The notes under the pieces are model-generated. The model was not told where the DNA came from. It searched no databases and was given only the letters and a program-made list of their open reading frames with translations. A stretch of 7,851 nucleotides of DNA from Bacillota bacterium (lineage in GTDB: Bacteria; Bacillota_E; Sulfobacillia; Sulfobacillales; Sulfobacillaceae). Below, piece by piece: positions 1 to 6,007 of this stretch. The stretch covers positions 1 to 7,851 of the forward strand of contig JAKAAL010000163.1 in the NCBI GenBank assembly GCA_021802375.1. The letters are read 5' to 3'. The stretch's first letter is position 1. Every line of letters starts with the position of its first letter. The translations under genes and the position numbers were made by a program.

Positions 1-23
1 GGACAGACGTGTTAAACGGTTAT

Positions 24-41
24 GGGGCGTTTTTCTTTTTT
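24..41 (+). terminator. 3' half of a probable leader terminator/attenuator (5' arm outside the window)
   Basis: GGGGCG at 24-29 runs straight into TTTTTCTTTTTT at 30-41, which is the look of the descending arm and U-tract of an intrinsic terminator. No complementary CGCCCC lies in bases 1-23, so the ascending arm must be left of the window if the hairpin is real. The U-tract ends 54 bases before the aminotransferase start. It could terminate an upstream gene, or it could be the attenuator of a regulated leader; T-box leaders of serine genes in Firmicutes end this way. No T-box core sequence is visible here, so the regulatory reading is inference. Confidence 0.4.
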
Positions 42-95
42 GCGGATCAGTGTGGGCTTACAAATCTCATCATCTTTTGTCAGGAGGCTATGCCA

Positions 96-1238
96 ATGTT
101 TTCACCCGAGATCCTACTGCCCGGACCTACACCGATCCCTGAAGCGGTCCAAAAAGCTATGCTCACATCAATGTCTGACCATCGAGGCGCTTTGTTTGCG
201 CCAGTGGTAGAACGGGTTCAGCGACGTCTTGCCGAGATGCTGCAGTTAGAAGAGGAAGGCGCCGTGGCCGTCATCCCTGCTAGCGGCACGGGCGCCTTAG
301 AGGCAGCGGTGCAAAACTTTTTTGCCCCAGGCGAGCGCAATTTATCCGTATCCACCGGAGCCTTTGGTGATCGCTTTGCCAAAATTGCCGAGCGCCATGG
401 GTTACTGGTAGATAGTCTTTCATTCCCTTGGGGACAACCGTTTTCCCCTTGTGACGTGATGGATCAGCTCCAGAACAATTTCTATGCCGGAATATTAGTG
501 ACCCACAACGAGACATCGACCGGCGTATTAAATCCTGTTAAGGAATTGGCTCAGCTGCTGAGCGCAATTCCACCCGAGACCCGTCCGCTCTATATCGTAG
601 ACAGCATTAGCGGAGTTCCCTCGGTACCGATGCTAATGAAAGATTGGGGTGTCGATGTGGTGTTAGCAGCCAGCCAAAAGGGTTTCATGTGCCCCCCGGG
701 ACTAGCCATTGTCGCAGTAGGAGGCAACGCCCGGAAACTTTCCCAAAAGGTATCCGGTCGCGGCTATTACTTTGACCTAACGCCATATTTTCATGGTCAG
801 CTTCCATATACTCCGTCCGTCTCGCTGTGGTATGGACTGGACGCGGCTCTCGCGTTGTTAGCGGAAGAAGGCATTGACGCACGGTATGCGCGCCACCGCA
901 CCATGGCGCAAATGGCGGCCGCGTTTGCCTCAGCAGTCGGTTGGACCCCCATTGTCGCATCCGAGTACGCATCGCCAACGGTCACCGCAATCCGCCTGGA
1001 ACCGAAACAAACTCCTGAAAAATTGCGGCAACAGGTGTTCCAGGCGGGTTTGCAAATTGCAGGCGGAATGGGCCCTTGGCACCAAGATACCATACGCATC
1101 GGACACGTCGGAGCGGTATCTCCCGCCATGTTATATAGCGGCCTCGGTATCATAGCGCACTTTGCAGCACACGCCGAATCCGGATTGAATGCTGCATGGG
1201 AAGTCTGGCACAACCGCATCACATTTGAGGAGGCCTAA
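96..1238 (+). CDS. Class V PLP-dependent aminotransferase, probable phosphoserine aminotransferase of the serine operon
   Basis: This is a 380-residue fold-type I aminotransferase of the alanine-glyoxylate / serine-pyruvate group (class V), a cytosolic PLP enzyme. Visible family marks are the N-terminal LLPGPTPIP segment (residues 7-15), the phosphate-binding SGTGALEA loop (63-70), HNETSTGV (137-144), the cofactor aspartate in VDSISG (Asp169), the Schiff-base lysine in SQKG (Lys195) and the carboxylate-binding arginine in RIGHVG (Arg334). The length is normal for the family. I chose ATG 96 because AGGAGG at 82-87 lies eight bases upstream; ATG 90 is too close to it, and an in-frame start at 9 would translate the terminator-like U-tract. 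serA follows after two bases, so the in vivo reaction is most likely 3-phosphohydroxypyruvate plus glutamate to phosphoserine, replacing SerC. Alternative substrates are glyoxylate or pyruvate with alanine or serine. The family call is firm; the exact substrate is inferred from context. Confidence 0.9.
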   Translation: MFSPEILLPGPTPIPEAVQKAMLTSMSDHRGALFAPVVERVQRRLAEMLQLEEEGAVAVIPASGTGALEAAVQNFFAPGERNLSVSTGAFGDRFAKIAERHGLLVDSLSFPWGQPFSPCDVMDQLQNNFYAGILVTHNETSTGVLNPVKELAQLLSAIPPETRPLYIVDSISGVPSVPMLMKDWGVDVVLAASQKGFMCPPGLAIVAVGGNARKLSQKVSGRGYYFDLTPYFHGQLPYTPSVSLWYGLDAALALLAEEGIDARYARHRTMAQMAAAFASAVGWTPIVASEYASPTVTAIRLEPKQTPEKLRQQVFQAGLQIAGGMGPWHQDTIRIGHVGAVSPAMLYSGLGIIAHFAAHAESGLNAAWEVWHNRITFEEA

Positions 1239-1240
1239 CC

Positions 1241-2809
1241 ATGAACCCCAAACCAAAAATTCTCGTCACCGAAGCCTTAGGTCCCCAAGGATTAGCCTAC
1301 TTGCAGCAATATGCGGACGTTGATGCCCATTATCTCCTGGACCCGGCGTTACTTCCCCAACTCATGGACTCCTATGACGCCGTCATCATTCGCAGTGCCC
1401 ATCGTTTGACCCGGGAACTATTAACCGGACATCCCCGGTTGCGCGTCGTCGCACGGGCCGGTGCCGGGGTTGACAATGTGGATTTAACAGCTGCAACCGA
1501 ACTGGGCCTTGCAGTCATTAACGCCCCAGGCGCCAACGCCATTGCTGCCGCAGAGCACACCTTTGGCCTGCTGCTTAGTGTATTGCGCAATATCCAAAAA
1601 GGTGACCGCCATGTTCGCGAAGGCGGTTGGGACCGCCAAGCTTTCCTCGGGCGTGAACTCTATAGCAAGTCCATTGGAATCATTGGTTTAGGGCGCGTAG
1701 GACGTGAAGTGTCCCGTATTGCTAAGGGATTTGGCATGTCGGTTATCGCCTATGACCCTTATATTAGTGATGACATTTTCAGGACTCATGGGGTGATCCG
1801 GGTACAGACACTGGAAGAATTGTTGCCGCAAAGCGAAGTATTAACCATTCATACCCCTAAAACAGGTCCAAGACTCGGGTATCAACAGCTGGCGACACTC
1901 CCCCAAGGAGCAGTGGTGATTAACGCGGCACGGGGTGGTTTGATTGACGAAGACGCGCTGAACTTGTTGCTAGAGCAAAATCATCTATATGGTGTAGGTA
2001 TGGATGTATTCAGTAAGGAGCCACCCCCATCGGAATTTAAACTATTTAACCATCCAAACGTGGTGCTGACCCCACACCTAGGTGGTTCCACCCATGAGGC
2101 GCTGGCGGAAGTAGGAGTGATGACTGCCCGCGGTGTCATCGAAGCCCTAAACGGGAACACGCCCCCCAACGTGGTCAACGTACCGATCCCGCCCTTGGAA
2201 AACGCGGAGTTTCAAGCACTAGACAAAGCGGCAGGGGTCGTGGGCTTGATATTTTCGCGTGCCGTGACTCCCGCGCCGGGCAGCCTGATTTTAACACTTT
2301 CGGGACAAATTCCCTCCAGTGCTTCCTTGTGGCTTCGCCAGAGAGTATTGGCAGCCGTATTAAGTGAACGGGTGGATGATCGCGTCAACACCGTAAATGC
2401 CTTGTTGAAAGCCGAAGCGCAGGGCCTTCATCTTCTCATCGAAGAAAAGTTCAATGCCAACCAACCAGCACAAATGGGCCTGCGCTGGGAAGGCGACCCA
2501 GACTCGACCACTGAGGTGTGGCTAACCAATCACTTACCCCATTTGAAAAAAGTTCGGGGCATCCCGTTAGATCTTCCCTGGCCTGACCAAGCACTAATGA
2601 CTTGGCATCATGACGCTCCCGGGGTAGTTGGAAAAGTCGGCACTTTGGTAGGAGAGCACGGCATTAACATTGCCAATCTTCATTTGGGCCGTCGAGTTCA
2701 GGGACAAGATGCGCTTATGGTGCTGACATTGGACTCGGAAGTGCCCGCAGCGCTTAAACAGGAGCTCGAAGATATTGCCGATATTCGCCAAGTGTTTGTT
2801 TTCCCCTAA
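1241..2809 (+). CDS. serA: D-3-phosphoglycerate dehydrogenase, long form with ACT domain
   Basis: This enzyme oxidises 3-phosphoglycerate to 3-phosphohydroxypyruvate with NAD+, the first committed step of serine synthesis in the cytosol. The 522 residues match the usual long bacterial form. Residues 1-100 and 280-315 form the substrate domain, with RAGAGVDNVD at 72-81. The nucleotide-binding Rossmann part has GLGRVG at 149-154 and the adenine-ribose aspartate in YDPY (Asp172). The catalytic set is Arg231 in AARGG, Glu260 in SKEPP and His279 in PHLGG. An intervening ASB-like domain covers about 320-445. The C-terminal ACT domain (about 452-522, with DAPGVVGKVGTLVGEHGINI) is the usual site of serine feedback binding. 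GAGGAGG at 1227-1233 lies seven bases before ATG and overlaps the end of the preceding aminotransferase gene, so the two are an operon. Allosteric inhibition by serine is known in the family but not proven by sequence. Confidence 0.96.
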   Translation: MNPKPKILVTEALGPQGLAYLQQYADVDAHYLLDPALLPQLMDSYDAVIIRSAHRLTRELLTGHPRLRVVARAGAGVDNVDLTAATELGLAVINAPGANAIAAAEHTFGLLLSVLRNIQKGDRHVREGGWDRQAFLGRELYSKSIGIIGLGRVGREVSRIAKGFGMSVIAYDPYISDDIFRTHGVIRVQTLEELLPQSEVLTIHTPKTGPRLGYQQLATLPQGAVVINAARGGLIDEDALNLLLEQNHLYGVGMDVFSKEPPPSEFKLFNHPNVVLTPHLGGSTHEALAEVGVMTARGVIEALNGNTPPNVVNVPIPPLENAEFQALDKAAGVVGLIFSRAVTPAPGSLILTLSGQIPSSASLWLRQRVLAAVLSERVDDRVNTVNALLKAEAQGLHLLIEEKFNANQPAQMGLRWEGDPDSTTEVWLTNHLPHLKKVRGIPLDLPWPDQALMTWHHDAPGVVGKVGTLVGEHGINIANLHLGRRVQGQDALMVLTLDSEVPAALKQELEDIADIRQVFVFP

Positions 2810-2816
2810 CGGTTAG
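2806..2816. repeat. Small perfect inverted repeat spanning two convergent stop codons
   Basis: CTAAC, a single G, then GTTAG. The left arm contains the serA stop TAA and the right arm the minus-strand TAA stop of the glycosylase gene. The five-base arms are too short and have no U-tract, so this is not a convincing terminator. No other terminator-like hairpin is seen between these converging genes. Confidence 0.45.
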
Positions 2817-3439
2817 AGCCTCGAGACAAAGGAATTGCCTTTTAGCCAAAATCGCCATTCAAAATCCGCGGCCTCTCCTGCATATTGCACGTTAATCCGA
2901 GGTCCCCGTGCCACTAGCGACCGAGGCACGGGGCTTTGGCCTATGAATAGCGATAACGGCGAGTTGAAAAGGGACCAGCCATACTGCTCAAGAGTGATCC
3001 CCATCGCTTGAGCCAATTTGGCGGGACCATTGGTTAGCCGTTTCACTTCAGATATCCGGGGAGGAGTCGACAGAGTCTGGCGTCGGCGATCCGCCATCAA
3101 TTCGATACCCTCCAGGGGCTCCAAGGCCCTTAGCAAAATCGCCTCGCCAACGCCATTGGCTGCGGCAACCACATTAAGACAGTAGTGCATTCCATAAATA
3201 AAATATACGTACGCATATCCCGGCGGACCAAACATGACTCGAGTGCGCGAGGTCGGAATTCCCCGAAAGCTGTGAGCCGCACGATCCAAAACCCCGCGGT
3301 ACATCTCGACTTCCACAATGCGTCCTGCGGTCAGCCCGTTTGGAGAATCATGGACCAGCACGGTGCCAAGCAAGGCATATGCCAGCGCCTCTGTTTTCTG
3401 ATTAAAAAATGACTGCGGAAGCTCTTCTCCCCACTTCAC
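2813..3439 (-). CDS. mpg: 3-methyladenine DNA glycosylase, AAG/MPG family
   Basis: This is a monofunctional base-excision enzyme that removes alkylated or deaminated purines (3-methyladenine, hypoxanthine, ethenoadenine in the family) from DNA. From the GTG start it has 208 residues, the normal bacterial size. Conserved sites line up with the human enzyme: GRIVEVEMY gives the catalytic Glu45 and Tyr47, His56 in AAHSF matches the third active-site residue, and YFIYGMHYCLN gives the intercalating Tyr82 and Asn89. GPPGYAYVY, LLRALEPLEG and LTNGPAKLAQAMGI are also family segments. I prefer GTG at 3439 because GGAGGG at 3452-3447 sits seven bases upstream and translation then begins just before the family's LPQSFF opening. 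A TTG at 3481 is open in frame but has no ribosome site and would add 14 non-family residues. The gene diverges from the DUF763 gene and converges on serA. Confidence 0.93.
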   Translation of the reverse strand: MKWGEELPQSFFNQKTEALAYALLGTVLVHDSPNGLTAGRIVEVEMYRGVLDRAAHSFRGIPTSRTRVMFGPPGYAYVYFIYGMHYCLNVVAAANGVGEAILLRALEPLEGIELMADRRRQTLSTPPRISEVKRLTNGPAKLAQAMGITLEQYGWSLFNSPLSLFIGQSPVPRSLVARGPRINVQYAGEAADFEWRFWLKGNSFVSRL

Positions 3440-3476
3440 TAGCGTTCCCTCCGGGATCCTCACATTAGCGCCATGA

Positions 3477-3482
3477 TACAAT
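3477..3482 (+). promoter_or_regulatory. Candidate -10 box (TACAAT) for the DUF763 gene
   Basis: TACAAT lies in the roughly 75-base divergent gap, about 31 bases before the preferred start of the DUF763 gene, which would give a 5' leader of about 25 bases. No good -35 box is seen 16-18 bases upstream, so the call rests on one hexamer. The opposite promoter for the glycosylase must also be in or overlap this gap, but I cannot pick out a clear hexamer pair for it. Confidence 0.3.
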
Positions 3483-3513
3483 AAAGACGATAGAAACGAT
3501 AAGGGGCATGGCG

Positions 3514-4617
3514 ATGCAAAAAACCGGGAGCGCTACCTCGCCTCTTCATGGAGGACATTGTCCGCCATGGCTGTTTTCTCGAATGAAAGAACTCAGCGTG
3601 GTCATTGTCGAAGCCATGCTGATTGAACATGATACCGAGGACATCTTACGTCGGTTTAGCGATCCCGTGTGGTTTCAGGCATTTGGATCTGTTCTCGGAT
3701 TTGACTGGCATTCTTCAGGGCTGACCACCGTAGTATTGGGCGCCTTAAAAGAAGGCTTAGCTCCCCGCGAGCAGGAGTTGGGGCTCTATATCGCTGGAGG
3801 TAAAGGACGTGCCTCTCGCTCTACACCCCAAGAAATTGACGAAAAGGGGTCTCGCTTCGGTTTGCCTGCTGATACGGCATCATTGACCTACGCCAGCAAG
3901 ATGGCGGCAAAAGTGGATAGCGCCCTCGTTCAAGATGGCTATCAGTTATATCACCATGTAATGCTTTTTGATAGGCAAGGACACTGGACCATCGTGCAAC
4001 AGGGTATGAATGACACCAATGCCATGGCGCGCCGCTACCATTGGCGTGACCACATTTCTGATGCTTTTACCAAAAGTCCTCATACCGGGATAGCTGGCCA
4101 AGCCGGGACTCCAGTGTTCGATCTCACCAGTGCCCCCAATTGGGGATTTCATGACATCAGCTTGGAATTACTGGCCCAACCTGAGGAGCTACTGCGACAA
4201 CTTTCGCATATCGAAGAGCATCCAGAAGGTTATCGGAGCTTAATTTTGCCTCGGTCTCATCCAATTCCCTCATCGCGGCGGTTGGATGCAATCCTGCACA
4301 AGGCATACGCTATGGAACCTGCCGATTATGAAACACTGGTCGGATTGCCGGGGGTGGGCGCCAGTACCATACGAGCTTTAGCCATGGTGGCCGAAGTGGT
4401 CTATGGCGCCCACCCCACCTTTGTCGACCCAGTTCGGTACAGTTTTGCACATGGGGGCAAAGATGGCTATCCATTCCCTGTCAACCGTAGGGATTACGAC
4501 ATCTCCACCGCCACCTTGAAACACGCCATTGAGCGGGCGCATATGCAAGAGAAGGAGAAATTGGCGGCACTCAAAAGATTGTCTGATCGCAATCCAAATA
4601 ACCTGGAAAATCTCTAA
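3514..4617 (+). CDS. DUF763 family protein with helix-hairpin-helix-like segment, function unknown
   Basis: This 367-residue protein matches what I know of DUF763, a family of unknown function found mainly in archaea and thermophilic bacteria. The opening with SPLHGGHCPPWLF (9-21) and the blocks SDPVWFQAFGSVLGFDWHSSG (49-69), LGALKEGL (75-82), IAGGKGRASRSTP (93-105), WTIVQQGMND (158-167) and LILPRSHPI (243-251) look like the conserved core. These blocks are rich in His, Trp, Asp, Lys and Arg, which would suit a nucleic-acid or catalytic role. Residues 275-298 (LVGLPGVGASTIRALA and following) resemble a helix-hairpin-helix DNA-binding motif. No signal peptide or membrane segment is seen, so it is probably cytosolic. 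ATG 3514 is preferred over ATG 3508 because AAGGGG at 3501-3506 is then seven bases away and family members begin at the equivalent point. It is divergent from a DNA glycosylase gene, which hints at DNA metabolism, but no function is established. Confidence 0.87.
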   Translation: MQKTGSATSPLHGGHCPPWLFSRMKELSVVIVEAMLIEHDTEDILRRFSDPVWFQAFGSVLGFDWHSSGLTTVVLGALKEGLAPREQELGLYIAGGKGRASRSTPQEIDEKGSRFGLPADTASLTYASKMAAKVDSALVQDGYQLYHHVMLFDRQGHWTIVQQGMNDTNAMARRYHWRDHISDAFTKSPHTGIAGQAGTPVFDLTSAPNWGFHDISLELLAQPEELLRQLSHIEEHPEGYRSLILPRSHPIPSSRRLDAILHKAYAMEPADYETLVGLPGVGASTIRALAMVAEVVYGAHPTFVDPVRYSFAHGGKDGYPFPVNRRDYDISTATLKHAIERAHMQEKEKLAALKRLSDRNPNNLENL

Positions 4618-5591
4618 TTTAATCGATACCACCCAAACTTATTGTCTTGGGTATATGCACGACTCATCTGCCGAAGATCTGAGTCAAGGAAGGAATCCCA
4701 TGCAATCTCCAAAGCTCGGACATTCCCAAACAGTTGGTCAGGATTAGTAGCCCCCACAATGGCACTAGATACCGAAGATTGCTGAAGCAGCCAGGCAATG
4801 GACAATGCCGCAGGATCCAGATGACGATCTCGCGCAAACTCGGCAAACCGATCCGCGAAATTCTGACGGGATTCGTCAACCATGGTACGAAATCTGGGCA
4901 CTTTGTCCATCCGTGATCCCTGTGGCACCGTACCGCCCCGATATTTCCCCGTTAACAACCCGCCAGCCAATGGATAATATGCCACCAAACCCACCCCTTG
5001 ATGGCGGCACAGCGGCAACAGTTCGATTTCCGGCCAGCGATCAACCAACGAGTAGGACGATTGTACTCCGGCAAATCTCGGCCAACCATAGCGATCACTT
5101 AACCCAAGGGCCACCGCCAATTCCCAGGGCCAATAATTAGATGCGGCTACATATCGCACTTTTCCGGACCGAACTAAATCATCCAGGGTCGACAACGTCT
5201 CCTCCAGAGGCGTTTCCGGATCAAAGGTATGCACATAGAATAAATCAATATAGTCGGTGTCCAGGCTTTTCAAACTACGTTCCGCCTGTGCCAGCAAATG
5301 ACGGCGTGAAGCCCCACGGTCATAAAGTCCCGGTCCTACCGGAAGCCCTGCCTTAGTCGCTACCACCGCTTCACTTCGCCTACCCCGCAGGGCCTCTCCA
5401 ATAATTTTTTCCGATTGTCCACCACTATAGACGTTTGCCGTGTCAACAAAATTGATCCCCAGCTCCAATGCCGCATGGATGATATTAATCGAGGTGGGTC
5501 TATCAGCCCGGCTACCGAAAGCGTTGGCTCCCAATCCGATAGCAGAGACTTTGAGCCCGCTTTTCCCTAGCAGTCGATATTGCATCGCCAT
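4614..5591 (-). CDS. Aldo/keto reductase
   Basis: This is a 325-residue NADPH-dependent (beta/alpha)8-barrel oxidoreductase of the aldo/keto reductase superfamily, most like the YajO / voltage-gated potassium channel beta-subunit type groups. The catalytic tetrad is complete: Asp50 in NFVDTANVY, Tyr55 in the same stretch, Lys80 in VVATKAG and His121 in FYVHTFD. Cofactor-binding features follow in the C-terminal part, including VQSSYSLVDR, GLVAYYPLAGGLLTGKY and SSAIVGATNPDQL. Length is usual. ATG 5591 is chosen because GGAGG lies nine bases upstream; an ATG at 5618 is open but precedes that ribosome site. The tail overlaps the DUF763 gene tail by four bases, leaving no room for a separate terminator. 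The physiological substrate cannot be told from sequence; general carbonyl detoxification is the family default. Confidence 0.94.
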   Translation of the reverse strand: MAMQYRLLGKSGLKVSAIGLGANAFGSRADRPTSINIIHAALELGINFVDTANVYSGGQSEKIIGEALRGRRSEAVVATKAGLPVGPGLYDRGASRRHLLAQAERSLKSLDTDYIDLFYVHTFDPETPLEETLSTLDDLVRSGKVRYVAASNYWPWELAVALGLSDRYGWPRFAGVQSSYSLVDRWPEIELLPLCRHQGVGLVAYYPLAGGLLTGKYRGGTVPQGSRMDKVPRFRTMVDESRQNFADRFAEFARDRHLDPAALSIAWLLQQSSVSSAIVGATNPDQLFGNVRALEIAWDSFLDSDLRQMSRAYTQDNKFGWYRLN

Positions 5592-5644
5592 TTGTAACTT
5601 CCTCCCAGTGTTAAGCATTAATAGACTTGTGAATACGTCCTCAA

Positions 5645-5653
5645 ATCATAACA
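5645..5653 (-). promoter_or_regulatory. Extended -10 promoter candidate for the aldo/keto reductase gene
   Basis: Read on the minus strand the bases are TGTTATGAT, a TATGAT -10 hexamer with the upstream TG of an extended -10 element. It would place transcription start near 5638, about 47 bases before the chosen ATG. The hexamer 17 bases upstream (GAGAGT) is a poor -35, which is tolerated by extended -10 promoters. TTGAGG at 5668-5663 is too close to act as its -35. Confidence 0.4.
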
Positions 5654-5684
5654 CGCAATTTCCCTCAACTCTCACCTCTTCCCG

Positions 5685-5700
5685 GAGCTGCAAGAGCTGC
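5685..5700. repeat. Seven-base direct repeat upstream of the aldo/keto reductase gene
   Basis: GAGCTGC occurs at 5685-5691 and again at 5694-5700, separated by AA, so the copies recur every nine bases. It lies about 35 bases upstream of the candidate -10 box. It could be a regulator half-site pair, but such a short repeat may be chance. Confidence 0.3.
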
Positions 5701-5741
5701 GATGGATAAAAGATTATACACGTGAACTTTTTGGTCTTTTC

Positions 5742-5999
5742 CTATTCGGATCTAAGCAGTCTGTACGTTTTAGCCCCCCCGTTATAGCGCCCTACTCCAC
5801 CCGGAATCGATTGCGCATGTCAACGTGTTTTTTGGATATCGCGGCACGAATCGCGGGGTTCGGCTTTAGTTTCATCTAAGGCGGGGATTTGGCCGGTTTT
5901 GCCACGGTTAAACTCGTTGCTTAGCCATTCCCGGACCTGCGTCGGACTCTGCCGAACGCCCGACAACGCCTTCAATGGTCACAGAGCTACAACGTCCAT
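5742..5999 (-). pseudogene. Possible decayed reading frame interrupted by two TGA codons
   Basis: One minus-strand frame starting at ATG 5999 runs 86 codons to TAG at 5744-5742, broken only by TGA at 5981-5979 and 5822-5820. The central segment of 52 codons reads like real protein, with SPTQVREWLSNEFNRGK and TGQIPALDETKAEPRD, mixed charged residues and a balanced codon choice; the last segment has 25 codons with IPGGVGRYNGGAKTY. The ATG is preceded by GAGGA overlapping the epimerase stop, so the debris sits directly behind that gene on the same strand. I do not recognise the family. A transposase fragment or the eroded remnant of an operon gene are both possible, and a chance open frame cannot be excluded. 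Confidence 0.3.
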
Positions 6000-6007
6000 G
6001 AATTTCC

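Larger units (their letters stand above)
5592..6007. other. Intergenic stretch between the aldo/keto reductase and epimerase genes
   Basis: About 416 bases without an intact gene. The left third is the leader of the aldo/keto reductase gene, with an extended -10 candidate and a seven-base direct repeat, described separately. The right two thirds carry an interrupted minus-strand frame, described separately. I see no tRNA, no convincing intrinsic terminator after the epimerase gene and no insertion-sequence ends. A run of seven C at about 5774-5780 is the only other oddity. Confidence 0.6.

Noticed and set aside
9..95. An in-frame extension of the aminotransferase to a start at base 9
   Set aside because: It would translate the terminator-like U-tract into a phenylalanine run, has no family similarity, and ignores the strong AGGAGG placed for ATG 96.
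797..1222. A 141-codon minus-strand frame within the aminotransferase gene
   Set aside because: It is the antisense shadow of a conserved coding region, with a cysteine- and alanine-heavy composition and no recognisable domain.
3440..3481. A longer glycosylase beginning at TTG 3481
   Set aside because: No ribosome binding site precedes it, the extra 14 residues fall outside the family, and GGAGGG positions GTG 3439 as the start.
4805..5140. A 111-codon plus-strand frame inside the aldo/keto reductase gene
   Set aside because: It is antisense to a gene with a full catalytic tetrad, is proline-rich low-complexity protein, and has no ribosome site.
5685..5700. A CRISPR-like or iteron array from the GAGCTGC repeats
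   Set aside because: Only two short copies exist with a two-base gap; there are no regular spacers and no further copies nearby.
5742..5999. A selenoprotein gene using TGA as selenocysteine
   Set aside because: I see no SECIS-like hairpin directly after the TGA codons and no known selenoprotein motif; gene decay or chance is simpler.
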